Below, one piece after another: positions 1-13,200 of a stretch of 64,000 nt of DNA (position 1 is the stretch's first letter; each line of letters starts with the position of its first letter). A model generated the notes under the pieces. The model saw nothing but the letters and a program-made list of their open reading frames with translations, ran no database searches and was not told the origin of the DNA. The stretch is taken from the NCBI RefSeq assembly GCF_001625215.2, contig NC_030383.2, positions 53,750,380 to 53,814,379 on the forward strand, in the 5' to 3' direction. Origin of the DNA: Daucus carota subsp. sativus (taxonomy: Eukaryota; Streptophyta; Magnoliopsida; Apiales; Apiaceae). Both the position numbers and the translations under genes were made by a program.

Positions 1-233
1 CCCTCTGTCCCATTTTAACTGATGTTTGACTTTTTAACACGTATATTGAGATGTAAAAAAATAATACTTACACTCAATAAAAATATTTAATTCTTATATC
101 AAATTAAAGTTTGGATTCTAAACTTTTATTTGATATAAATTTTATAAAAATTAATTACGTCTACATGTGATTTTTTTAACACCTTAAAATACGTGTAAAA
201 AAGTCAAAAGCAGTTAAAATGGGACGGAGGGTG
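1..233. mobile_element. Stowaway-like MITE, cut by the window start
   Basis: The sequence opens with a terminal repeat close to CTCCCTCCGTCCC, missing its first bases because the window starts inside it, and closes at 221-233 with GGGACGGAGGGTG followed by TA. The subterminal bases (cattttaactg / cagttaaaatg) also pair, as in mariner-derived Stowaway elements with TA target sites. The element at 4557-5019 is the same family: it shares the TIR and the gatgtttgac segment. Non-coding. Confidence 0.8.
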
Positions 234-304
234 TATAAAGTCAAGTGATACTATATTTTTGTGGAGTCTTAAAATAATTCATAAAACAAAATTTTTTAGG
301 ATCT

Positions 305-955
305 TGAAATGCCTGTTAAACTCTCGTACTTCAAGGTAAACTAGCTAAGGGACATATAGATGACTGTATATAATGTTATAGACACATATCATATTACCAT
401 AATATTGCAGACTACCACTATGTTTTTATAATGCTAAAAAAATAACATATTGTTAATAATCAAATCAAAACATAACGTTAGTGATAAAAAAAATCCAACG
501 TTTTTTTAATGAAAAAAAAAACCAACATTAAATTTTATTCAGAAAAAATAAAATAAAATAATTTTTGAAATTTTTTGGAGTCTCAAAATGCGTGTCCAAC
601 TCTCGTCCTCCAAGGTAAACTACCTAGGACACTACATAAAGATATAAACACATATCAGATCGCCATTATATTGCAGACTAACACTATATTTTAATAACGG
701 TTTTTCTATGATGTGCCCATGGGCACATGCTAAGCGCGGAAAATTTTGTGCTTAGATCATTTTGATTGGCTCCTATCTCTTGATAATGATGGACCCCCCT
801 GCAAATACACCAACCACACCAATCAAAATCTCCCAAATACAAAAATTTCCGCGCTTAGCATGTACCCATGGGCACACACTAGACAAACCGTTTTAATAAT
901 ACTAAAAAAATAACATAGTGTTAATAATCAAATCCGAACCTAACGTTAGTGACAA
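305..955. repeat. Imperfect direct repeat, about 190-bp unit, two copies
   Basis: About 305-490 and about 585-697 plus 900-955 are related. Both contain the aactctcgt..caaggtaaact block, then acacatatca, attgcagacta and ctaaaaaaataacata, and end near taacgttagtga. The second copy is split by the 193-bp MITE at 698-890. No coding potential was seen. The first copy acts as a paralogous empty site for that MITE. Confidence 0.65.
698..890. mobile_element. Mutator-like MITE, 193 bp, 9-bp TSD
   Basis: Terminal inverted repeats of about 40 bp (starting CGGTTTTTCTATGATGTGCC) flank a short core. The host 9-mer TTTTAATAA occurs at 689-697 and again at 891-899, the 9-bp duplication typical of Mutator-like elements. 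A second family member of the same length lies at 56051-56243. No ORF, so it would depend on a transposase supplied elsewhere. Confidence 0.85.
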
Positions 956-1090
956 AAAAAAGTCCGAACCTAACATTAGTGACAAAAAGGAAAAAAATTA
1001 TAGTTCAATGGTAGGTTTCTAAATAAATAATAAGTTGGATGGCAAAAAAATCTATTTTCCCAAAAAAAGTACTTTAAGCTAACTTTTTAA

Positions 1091-1450
1091 GGGTTTGTTG
1101 GAAGTGCTGTTAAAATTTGTTGTGCTGTCAGAAAAAATGCTGGTAAAAAAAATGATGTTGTAGAAATCAGATAACTGTTTGGTAATTTTTTTGATATTTG
1201 CTAATTTTGAGTTATAATATAAAAAATAATTTATTTGATGAGTTTTGATAGTTAAATTTGTAACAGCTTCCTGCAAAAGCTGAAAACAGCTTTTTCCAAA
1301 AGTATGTGAGAACCTGCTTTTTCTAAAAACAGCTTTTCAGCTAAAAGCTGCTGTTCAGAAAAGCTGCTTTTAGATTTACCAAACAATTTTTCACTAGTTT
1401 TTTAGCAAAAACCTGCCGTTGCTGTCTGCAACAGCAACCCCAACAGTACC
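1091..1450. mobile_element. PIF/Harbinger-like MITE with TAA target site
   Basis: The ends are imperfect inverted repeats (GGGTTTGTTGG... and ...CAACAGTACC), flanked by TAA at 1088-1090 and 1451-1453, as expected for PIF/Harbinger insertion at TWA. The interior is rich in agctgctgttcag-type self-complementary sequence. An ORF at its left edge is low complexity and not a gene. Confidence 0.55.
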
Positions 1451-1653
1451 TAAGTCACTTTCTAACTTTAAGCCGACTTGTATCTTATTACACAAACATG
1501 ATATGTTTCAGCTTAAAATCGAAAATAAATTTAAACCGCAACAAACACGCAAATCACGTAAGTCATAAATTTTTAGGAGAATAGTCATAAACTTAACCAT
1601 CAGACTCATAGGCTCGCTAACCCTCTATGCACAGTAATACTATATTAGTTTAT

Positions 1654-2492
1654 TGGGTTAAATAGCAAATTCATCACTAAACTCGCTGAAAACTTCCAAC
1701 TGGGTCATGTTGTTGAAAAAACTTTTAAAAACATCACCAAGTAATTAAAAAATTTCAAAATATCACCCTCCGTCATTTCCGTTAAGCAAGTAATGGAAAG
1801 TTCAAAAAAGAAAAAAATCTTAAAAATATTTAAAAAATCTGAAAAAAATCAACAGAATCTGATAGTTTTAAATTTTTTGAAAAATGTCAATAAAATTAGA
1901 AAAAAAATTCAAAATTCAAAAAAAAATGGAAAACAAAACGTGGCAAGCTTTTTTTTTTTCTTTTCAAATTTTCTAAAATCCAAATAAAAAAAAAACTTGG
2001 CACCTAATTTTCTCCATTTTTTTCAAATTCTTTTAAGATATTTGATTCTTTTTTGAGCTTTTCAATTTTTTTCCTGATTTTTTTGAATTTATTAAGAATT
2101 TTTTGTTTTTTTCCAGATTTTTCTGAATTTTTCAAGATTTTTTACTTTTTTTAAAAGAAAGATTTTTTCGGATTTTTTTCATGTTTTTTAAAAATGTAAT
2201 TGAATTTTCCGTTAAGTAATTAACGGAACTGACAGAGAGGGATGCATTTGAAAGTTTTTAATTACTTGATGATGCGTTTGAATGTTTTTTTAAAATCACG
2301 ATCGAGTTGCATGTATTTATGGAGGTTAGTGGTGAATTAGCTATTTAATCATTAGTTTATGAGGATGAACGATAGAGTGATGCATTTAAAAGTTTTTAAT
2401 TACTTGGTAATACGTTTGAATGTGTTTTCAACATCACGACCGAGTTATATGTATTTATTGATGTTAGTGGTGAATTAGCTATTTAATCTTTA
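1654..2492. mobile_element. Foldback (long inverted repeat) element with duplicated right arm
   Basis: The left arm begins about 1654 (gggttaaatagcaaattcatc) and continues through the aactgggtcatgttg and caccaagtaattaaaa blocks. Its complement occurs at about 2215-2335. The right arm is then repeated once more at about 2355-2492 (tttttaattacttggtaat ... gtggtgaattagctatttaat). The core is a run of A- and T-rich simple sequence. No clear TSD was found. Non-autonomous and non-coding. Confidence 0.55.
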
Positions 2493-4226
2493 GTTTAGGA
2501 TGAACTTTCCGATGATTCCTCCTGGAGTTGATGAAATCAGACATTGGAACAAATTTTAAAATTATCAGACTTTGGAACAGATAAGAATGCCTTGCCAATA
2601 AATAACTTCAGAATCTTGATAACAGTTTTATCACTGACCAGACTAGACAGATAAACATTGAATCTCAGAGATACAACAGGTCTGTACTTTGCCATAGTAA
2701 GGGATGCAAATCATATAGGACGAGAATGATAATTGATAAACATAATGGATTTGTGTCATCGACTTGCAGTTACATATATTACATTTCTTTTTGCAATATA
2801 TTCGAATCATGGAGAATGAGTAACAGATTTGCATCCCCAGCAATATGATCATAAATGCAGGTAAGGCGAGTGAACTCATTGATCATACAAAGATCAACCT
2901 GATTTACTAATCACCCTGACAAAATCGAATTCTTAAACTATCAGTATATTTCATAAAATCACACAACCACAAAAACGATCGGTAGAAATCAACACAACTC
3001 ATCTATGATCTACCATCAACACACTTTACTAGATCTGTAAGTTTCCATAGTGGAAAGGACATGTATATCCTAGAGCAACTTATGTTGGGTAAAATTCTTC
3101 AGTTCAACAGCCCAATTTACTCTAAGCACAGGCTTACGGTAAAAAGCTAATTTGGCTATATGTAAACATTATTTAGCGAGATTAATGAACATGAAATTGT
3201 TATTGTAAGAAAAATAGAATGCATTGCAAGGCCGAATCAAGTGGGCATATGTCTGCAAATTGAGCACACATGCGTTTCTCATTGTCTGCAGGGACCATTA
3301 ACACGGGCATCAAGCTACACTGAATCTAGACGAATGTTACAGATGAGCGAGACGACATTCCCAAACCACTTCCGGCAGAAGCCTGTCTATAAGTAGAAGT
3401 AGAACATAAAAAAAAATCAAAGAGTTGCAGAAAGTTCTTGACACACAGATGCATAGACTGAAACGACATCTGAGCACATAAGATAGTTTAACCTGACATC
3501 ATTTGCAGACAACTAAAAATTCTTTCAGAAGATCATGTTGCCACACATGAAAATGCAATGGAATGATAGATTAGATTCATGCGACTATATTTTAATTAGA
3601 TCCTACTTCTGACATCCAAATCCAAGTCTTAGAATTCAGTGATTAGACATAGCTACAGCCTATTAATGCGTAATTGTTCATTTCAATTTGCACACATTTA
3701 ACCGCTGGACTGGTCATTTTACCCGTCCAGCGGTTAAAAAGCCATGAACGTGTTAAAAAAAATGCCATAATCCTCGACGCTAGATATTCATCCAACGGCT
3801 GAAAAGTCGTTTGTTGTTTAAACCCTCCCAAGCAATCATATGCTCGGGAGCGGCACCCTTCATATATATATATTCAGATATATGTGCTAAAGCACACTGG
3901 ACAAATAGTGAACAACAGCTTATAAGAACAAATGCTGGTGCAACCAGCAACAAGATCTTAGACATCCCGAAGAAATTTACATAGAGAAGTTAAGCTTATA
4001 TTACTATAAAAAAGAAGCAAGGAAAATTTTGAATTAAAAAAAAATAAAAAACTTGCCTAAGCAGATTCTAATGTTTATGTATGATGAACAAGTTGCATAA
4101 ACAGTTCCAAGTGCTACCGCTACAATTCTAAAGGTAAAGAGTTCAGAAGCTGCAACATCAAAATGGTGAAATACAAGGTTTCAAACTGGTGAAAATGCGC
4201 CAGTCCTTTCTTGGCTCATTCCAGAA
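2493..4226. other. Gene-free spacer downstream of the PITH gene
   Basis: No exon-like reading frame supported by splice sites or family similarity was found on either strand. It lies 3' of the PITH gene and may include its 3' UTR. The only notable structure is the 13-bp-stem hairpin at 3698-3737. Confidence 0.5.
3698..3737. repeat. Perfect 13-bp inverted repeat (hairpin)
   Basis: ttaaccgctggac at 3698-3710 pairs perfectly with gtccagcggttaa at 3725-3737 across a 14-base spacer. It lies about 490 bp beyond the stop codon of the PITH gene. It could be a MITE core or a structured 3' element; nothing else in the sequence decides. Confidence 0.6.
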
Positions 4227-7200
4227 TCAATGGTCTTCTATCTTTTTCAAACTTTTCATATCGGTAGTTTCCACCCTGCGATAGAAACATGAGTTCATAC
4301 TTGGCACAAATTAAAAACCGGTAACATGGCTAAAATGTAAAGTTGATAACATAATATGCAATCACAAATACATGCAGAGATGATACAAGACATTACAAGA
4401 AGAAGATAAGTATTGTTTATATTGGAACATAAAAATCTCTTTGAAGAATATTATGCGAAATTGCTACACAACTTATGGGCTTTAAATGTGCCGTAACTTT
4501 TAGGCAGGAAAACGAAAAATATTGGTTGGCGGTACCTAGATAATTTTAGGACAGTACTCCCCCCGTCACATTTTAACTGATGTTTGACCTTTCGACACAT
4601 ATATTAAGGTATGAAAATAGTAATAGTTACACTCAACAAAAAAATTCAATTCTTATATCAAATTAAAGTTTATAGTCTAAAGTCTTACTCCCTCCGTCCC
4701 ATTTTATATGACCTTATCACTTTTTGCACACTTTTTTAAGTATATAAAAGAGGTACGTGTATATAATATTTTTTTGTATAAAATTTAAACTTTAAACTTT
4801 TATACAAAATAAAATTCATGAAAAAATATTATATAAAAGTACATTTATCGAACACATTGAAATACGGGTGAACAGTAAACTGTTCATATAAAGTGGGACG
4901 GAGGTAGTATTTGATACTGTATAATTTTATAAGAAATAATTATATTTAGATATGATATTTTTAGCATCTTAAAATAAGTGTCAAAAATTCAAACATCAGT
5001 TAAAATGGGATAGAGGGAGTATTCACTATGTAGACATCGATGTTTGTACTTTGTACCTATCGGAAATTGTCTTAGTTTATGAGGCCTGGTGTAAATTTGG
5101 TTGGTTACCGGAAGGATATTGTTCTTTGTAGTTGTATGGTCAGCTTTAAAACATGAATTAAATTTATTTATTTATTTTTATTTAAATTTGATCTTATAAT
5201 TGCTATGTTCCAGACATCCACTGATCTTTCCCTGTTTAAATATCTATAATTTATATATTTGGATGGTTATTTATTTTTAATTTTTAATGTCGATTCTTCT
5301 AACTTTTAACCTGTTCACTAAGTATCATTCTTTGTTCACCATATTATTTCCAACTCCCAACTCCTTTCTGTCTCTGGAGTCAGTATTGTCGTGTTAGATT
5401 ACAAACATGAAGATTCAAGACACTTAAATTACTTGATGAAAAAGAGTACATGGAAGTATACTATCTTACATTTAATAGTTTAAAGAGTTAGTTCAAATGC
5501 TATAGGTTGTGCAACTAAACACTTACGTAGTTCCATATAAGCCAATTTTTTTCACTTTCGTAATCTCAGACCCAGATTGATTATCCTCGATAAAAATGGT
5601 CAAACTGCTCCATACAACAAAAAGATGATCCATACTATTAGTTACCATTATATGAATAAATATATAGTGAAAGGAAATTTACATTCAGCAAACTTATGCA
5701 CCTGCGAACATTTTGAAACTTGACATACTTTACAGCAATCGGTAGGCCCTATGAAACAATCAGATGTGAGATTTAATAATATAAACTTTTGCAAAAGCGT
5801 ATTCCTTACAACAGGCAATCGCCTGGCACTATAATTCTTACCTTATTGTGATCCGAGGTTAAAACAGTTGTGTCACTTGGTGGATAGTCATTAACATTGC
5901 TGCCAATATTTGTAATTAACAATTTAAATATCTGTATGGTACAAAAAGGAAAATTTCAATAAGATTGCAGTGTAAAGTCCAATGCAGTATGGAAACACTA
6001 CCTGAACCCCATATGCTCCTTATTGGAATAAAGTTTTACTGTTTTTGGACCTACAAATTGATTTTGGTTAAACTTTGAGCACAAAACGAGTCAGAGAAGT
6101 AAAACAAGAGAAAACCAGATCACAAGTCAAACATATGCAGGAGGCACATGGTCCTGGGGTGATATATAGGTAAATTAGGTAATTATGTACCTATCCTAAT
6201 ATTCTAATTATTTCAAGAGTGCACCCGCATGATACTCCCATGCCAATATACCAAATTTGAATATATGTGTTTGGTAAGCTTCAAAGAGAATGAACCTACT
6301 TGCACATCAAGTGCAAATATTATGAAGTACTTACCTAATATATTATGAGCTCATTTCAGCCAACTCTAGAGATAAAATTCATGTCAATGTATTCAGATAT
6401 TTTAGAAAGCATTTACTAGAAGAAACATAGGCCTGTAATAATATGCACACAGTAACTCATTTGTCCCAGCTTCCCAAGGTTTTTTTAACACCTTTCAATT
6501 TTACTTTCATTTAAAATAATTCAGAAGACCATCATTTAATCATCTATGCTTTACATATTTAGAAATTTGATTTACTTAATCTAAAATAGATTATCTTACA
6601 GTAGATACTAGCCATTACTACAGCATAGTCGATATCGGAAAAGGTGGAAGTTGGTATTATTTTCTTAAATGATTTGGAAATCCATAATTCTGATTTGTCA
6701 TTTACAAGATAATAGGATGTAGAGCCGACTAGTTCAGTAGATGAAAAATGAGTTCTGTTTTGTCATTTACAAGATGATAGGATGTAGAGCTGCACTAGTT
6801 TAATAGATGTAAAATGAGTTCAAACTAAAAAAAGACAATCAAGCATTAGGTACTTCACGGGAATCAAAAGTAGTTATGTGCACTGGTTAGTCAATGGAGT
6901 ACCTTCTTTTAAAAAACCATGAACTTGAAGTAGGTGCTTGGAGTAAGAAGATAGTGCAAAACAAATTGTAATATATAAGTTCAAATGAAAGATTTCAGTA
7001 AAATCATGTCATTGGAACAATGCCACTGACCCCCGAGTTTTATCCAAAGGTCTTAAGTTGGGATTACCCATGTTCATTTTACTTCCATCTTCCCATCATA
7101 ACCAATAAACCAAGAAAACTGCTAAAGATTAAATCAAGTAAAAAGAATGAGTAAAAAGAAATACCTTCTTCCTCGGGACCTTCCAGGACCATAGAGTGAA

Positions 7201-10200
7201 GCTTAATTACTTGGGTAAAAGGTATATATATTAAGAGTTGCTCATCCGCATCACTCTCCAAAAACAAACCAGCATCTTCCCTATAACCCTAAAGTACCAG
7301 CAGATATATAATTGCTTCCCACTATTATTAGAATATACAAGTAACTATAAGATGATAGAACGATGGCAAATAAAAATGTAACCAGGAATAGAAAATATCA
7401 GTTCTAGAACAGGAGGCCAACAATGATGTAGTGGATGAAAAGCAGGGAAACAAACTAGTATTTCCTACACATCAAAAATTTGCAAGATATGCATGAATCT
7501 CTCTCCGGCTCTTCCCCCTCTCTCCCTCTCCCTCACACATGTATAATTCACTAGTATCTATGAACTAAGATTCATATTTTCATATTGTAGTACAAACAAA
7601 CAATGTTCATCATCGGGATTTTCGAAAATACGATAGCGGAAGTTCCCTATTCTCGAAAATACGATCATCGTATTTCTGGGTTTTCCTCCACGCTCTTCTG
7701 GTTCTTTTTTCATTCTTCATCTTGTATATGCTTAATATAATATATATAGATACATATGCACACAAGATTTTTGGAGATCTGTTCGACAGTCATAACATTG
7801 GAAAATCATCGAGGGAGATCTGGTGGACGGAATTGGTGCCGACGAAGATGTATTTGGTATTGTGGTGTTGGCGAAGCCGAAGGCGAAATTAGAGAGGATT
7901 TATGCAGCGGTGGTTGCTGTTATGGCGGTGGTGATGACGTGGCGGAGAGTAGAGGAGTGAGGAGGTTCATGTGGAAGTTGTGAGGATTTTACAGGAGGCG
8001 TCGCAAAAGGATGTGAAGAGGATTGATTTGTCTTTAAGGTGTGGGATTTCTTCCTAAGGCGTTTGGGAAGATTCGTACTTTTGTGGCGGTCGTGTGCGGA
8101 AGAGATAGCGTGGCGGCGGTAGCGGTGGTGGCTGAGGGTAGATTCGGTTTCGGAAAGGAAGACGTTAATTGTGTTTCATAATTGAGGGCGTTATTTGTGC
8201 CTCATAATTGAGGGCGTTTATAGTGCCTCATAATTGAGTGCGTAAATTGTGCCTCATAATTGAGGGCGTAAATTGTGCCTTATCTGAGGGCGTTCATTGT
8301 GTCTTAATTAAGGGCGTTAATATTTTATTAATTGTGCCTTAATTAAGAGTTTAATTGTCTCAATTATGAGTTATCATAATTGTGTCAATATTTTAAACAC
8401 CACATGCATATACACGTGATTTTATTAATAATTAATTATTGGATATATTTTTTATTTTTATAATATATATAATTGTTATATATTGTCTTATATTCTTCTT
8501 GTTTCCTTTGTTTTATTTTTCAGGAATCTTGGAAGAAGACGGGTTTTTTTTCGGACATTAAAGTTTTATTGTCTAAATTTCTCCGGTCATCTTGCATGTC
8601 CGACGGTTAGATAATAAGCTTTCTTGAATCAAAAAATTGTCATGGTGAATTGTCGGTTCATTTTTGTGAGATTTATTCTCATTTTCAAAAAAATAATAAT
8701 AATAAAATTGCAAGATATGCATTAGCTAATATTTTGTTGTAATTTGTCTTAAAAACAATTCTTATTGAAGGCTTAAAACTTTATTACGAATTTAATCTGA
8801 CATTCATGATGCATAAGTTCAACTAAAGTGCATTGAAAATGTCATTTCTATATTAGCTTGCCTTTGATGGCAGATCTTGCTTCATATTAGTAAATTGCAT
8901 TTATAAAGTAGATGAGTTGGACAAATAAGATCATTCAGTGAACAATAAACTGATCAAGTACGTGGACAAACAAACCTAAGGTGCTAGAAAGTACCACAAA
9001 TCAAGAGAAGAAAATGTAGTAAAGGCAGGTAAGCATAAAATAAGATTAAAATGTGTTATTAAGCTATATCTGGTTTTTTTGGGGACTGTGAATATGGAGT
9101 TATTAAAATGTGAATACTGACATATGGAGTGGAACCTATAATTCAATTGACTGTGAATAATCAACTAGCAATGTGCTTTTTAGTTCAGTTGAAACGAATT
9201 GCACATAAAATTGCTCTAACACCTTTACTATTTCATTCTCTCAATTCATTTCAATATGGAAAGAACCCCTCGTCAAAATTCACTTGTTTCGATCACTTCA
9301 GCAACCTTATATTAGCTCCAAGGCAAGAATAAGTTACAATGTATGAACATCAGATATGTATTACACCAATTCAAGATCTTCAGAACAGACAAAACACGAC
9401 TCTTCCAAAGTCAAAATAAAAGGCTACATGTGATTCCCTTCGAGAAAACTGGGTCAAAACTACCACTTGGGCCTGGGTCATGAATAAAGACTACACAAAC
9501 TCAACAGTACCATAGAAGTAGAGATTTAAAGATAACATCTTTGCTATTAAGTTAATTAATGAGAACAAATTAGCTGCTTAATTATTATTTTTGAAATTAG
9601 CTGCTTAATTTATACTAGTAAAGCATTAATAGTAGGTAATGCTGAGCTAGATATTTCCTTTCAAATGTCGATGAACAGTAAATTCGAATGATTTACCGTG
9701 CAATTGGAGATTCGAAAACAGGGAAAAAAAGGGCAACTGATGAAAATTAGAGAATGTGATCTATCTTTTAGATGATATATATTAGGTAGCAGACACTAAT
9801 ACTGGTGAAATATCAAGTCATGGTAGGTGCAGACCATCATGACATCCACAACTGCAAGATACTCATGATGCGTTATCATAAATTCATGTATACAATTACA
9901 TAATACTGTATATAATTGTAATAATCAGATACAAGCATATATATAAGTTTAATACATTGCGTACAGGGACGGATTTACATGATAGCTTTTGGGGGCAGTT
10001 GCCCCCACTGCTTTCAAAATTTTAATATATTTTATATCATTAAATTATGTTTTCACTTCTAATGACCCCATGATCAATGCATTCTATTCATACTCAGTTG
10101 ATTGTGGGTTCATATCTGAGTAGTTCTGCTTTAATATATTGCGTATTTCTTATCATAAACTTATATATTTATCTAATAATTTAAGTCAAACCGCTCTTGA

Positions 10201-13200
10201 TTTAGTGAAAATTTGTCTCTGAAAAGAGTTTTTTTTTTGTGTGTGTTTTTGCCCCCACTTAACTGGATTTCTAGATCCGTCCCTGATTGCGTACAATTTA
10301 GTATCCTGTTAATTATATATAAACTTGCACATGTAAGCTATGGAGGATGTGAGGTGACACGCAACACGAAATCATCTTGATTTCGTCGAATACACAAATC
10401 GAGGTCGTTCTGTTTTAGCATTTTAACTCTTTACTTTTCTCTTTCCGAATTCAGATGTATATATGACGACATGTGCAGCCTGGTTTCCTCCATATATTCT
10501 TAAAATATTATTTACAGCTCAGGTCAGCATAAATCACATACTGGCGGTAATCCATGTAGTAAAATTGTTATAGAGTATATGTACTTATATAATTAATAAA
10601 AAAAATCATACATATCTCATAAAAGAAAAAAGAAAGCAATAGAGAATAGCAAATACTAGGTGATGGGGAATCGACCATCTGGAGGTGACACTTTTAGCCG
10701 AAGTCCTAAAGAAGAAGGCTATTTATCTAAAAGTAATCAATCAATCAATCAATCAATCTCCCTCCCTCTCCCTCCTTCCCTCCCCCCTCCCCTCTCTATG
10801 TGTGTTTGTCTAGTCCCGCTCTCTCCACTCTCCCTCTCCCTCCCTCCCTCTCTCTCTCTCTCTCTAGTCCCTCCCATCGTCTTTGTTTAAGTCCTGTAAG
10901 AACTAGGGCTTACAGAGCAATTGACATTTCCCACTTATGGTCTGGTCAGGAGAATTTCAACCTATAGGATCATGTTGAACTAAACCCTTGGTTTTTTACT
11001 ATCTTCCCCATAAAAATTAAAAGAAAAAGAAATTTTGTAAAGTCAAACACATGTGTTTAAAACTATTCTATATATCCAAAGACTTGAAGCTTACTGCTAA
11101 GTGGCTGTTGCCTGTTAGTGCAAAAAGATGTCTACAACTGGTGAACTGGCATATATAACCATCACTGTACTATTGAGATATATAGTTTTAAACCGAAGAA
11201 GGAGGATCCCTCCCCACAAGTGCATAGTCCTGGGAACAGGTTAATTACATGAAAAAACACCCAACTAGCAAGCTCTGTATTCTAGACTCAAACCAGCTTC
11301 ACCATGTAGGTTCATCATCCACAATAGTTAAATGCATGTAAACACTTAAAATAGGATACGTCCTAATCTGGTAGTTCCTTATATTCACATACAACTTTTC
11401 ACTCTTTTTATCATTTCTTTAAGTCTGTTTTCAGTTCTATCATCTTCGTAATATACCCTACATCGAGGGAATTGGAATTGCAAGATGGATACTGTTGAAT
11501 AGTACATAAATATTGCTTCCCGATCTTTTAGTACCACCCTTGAATACAATTAACCAGCTATAAAGGAACATGAAACAATTTGTATCATGTCATTAAGATA
11601 ACATTTACCAATTGCACCACTGTATTGCCTAAGAACAACTTAAAACAACTAGAAAGGCCTCAGTTCATTCACTAACTGATAAATCAGAACATTGTCATAA
11701 ACTGAAATACTCCCAAGTATAAACCATGAAATAAATCAACATCATTATAATAGTAGGTCTTGGTCCCAACATGTCATCTAATTCCTATCCTTAAAGTGCT
11801 ACACCAAATTATTGAAAGATGGCCCCCATTAGCACAAATATCAGAGTTAATGCCCAGAATATCATTTTTTGTTAAAATGGCCCTCAATACCATTCATTAA
11901 CGTATATGAAGTTGCGTTTTAAACAAACAACAAAACGCTACATCGTTTAACGTTTTCAATTTTATTAAAAACAAAAACGCTATGAAAATGCAAGCGCTAC
12001 ACAAAGTTACATTTTGAGTATTTCTTTATAAAAAAAATATACTTGGAAATTAAATTGAGTTTTAGGGCCGTGAAGCCCTAAAGCCTAGGAACCAGTTTAA
12101 TAAAGTAAATAATTGGAACGTAAATTAACAGTTCTTAATATTTCAAGGTTCACATTTGGGTTTTAGAATTATTTATTTATACTTGAAATAAATTAACTGC
12201 GAGTTAGGGTTTAGGATTGAGGGTGTAGGGTCAGGAACCAGTTTAATAAAGTAAATAATTGGAACGTGAATTAACAGTTCTTAATATTTCAGGGTTCACA
12301 TTTAGGTTTTAGAATGATTTATTTATACTTAAGTAAATTAACTGTGAGTTAGGATTTAGGATTGAGGGCTTAGGGCCTTTAGGCCCCAAACCCTAATTAA
12401 TTCTAGGCTTTAGGGTCGTGAGGCCCTAAAGTCTAGGAACCAGTTTAATATTTATACAACTATAATGGAAAACGTTACATTATTTAGCGTTTTGGTTTTA
12501 AAATGGTAGACAGAGTTTTGTTTTACATGAAAATGCAACATAAAGTAGCGTTTTAGTGTTTTCATTTTTGCTGAGAACGCTACACGATGTAGCGTTTTGC
12601 CCTGAAATGCAAAACGCTACACGATTTACCATCACGGAATGATATTCGGGGCCATTTATTTGGATCGTTATCAGGGCATTAAAGTATAAATTTGTGTTAC
12701 TGGGCCCAACACCCCCAAATTATTACAAAAACGAAACACCCTGCTTGAAAGAACATCAAAAGTAAACAAAATGGAACCTTTATTCAAACAAAGTATAATG
12801 ACCAATATAAACATCACTAACATTCATCACTTATCAAAAACCGAAACAAATAACTAGACACAACAAATTTAAAAAAATAATAATAATATCAAGAACCAAA
12901 AACCCCAACTATAACAAAACCATTCAAGAATTCAGCAAACAGTATGTTTAACAAAACCCAATTCTTATTATTATACATAAAAAGACATAAACATAGAAAA
13001 GACATACAGATAAACATCATATGTATACCTGTTTAAGAGCATTGCCAAAAGGGTGACTAGGGTTCTGATTCAGACACTCAATCCCTGTCCAATCAATGAA
13101 CTCCAAGAGATCCAGCTGAAAAAAAAATTAAAATATATAATAATAAAAGAATAAGTGGTGAATGAATGCATAGAAGATTAGAAAATTACTTGGCTTCTCT

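Noticed and set aside
1793..1987. Lys/Asn-rich 64-codon frame
   Set aside because: Low-complexity A-rich core of the foldback element; no start context, splice support or similarity.
10660..10890. 76-codon frame rich in Ser, Pro and Leu
   Set aside because: It crosses the AATC and CT repeats in PITH intron 2.
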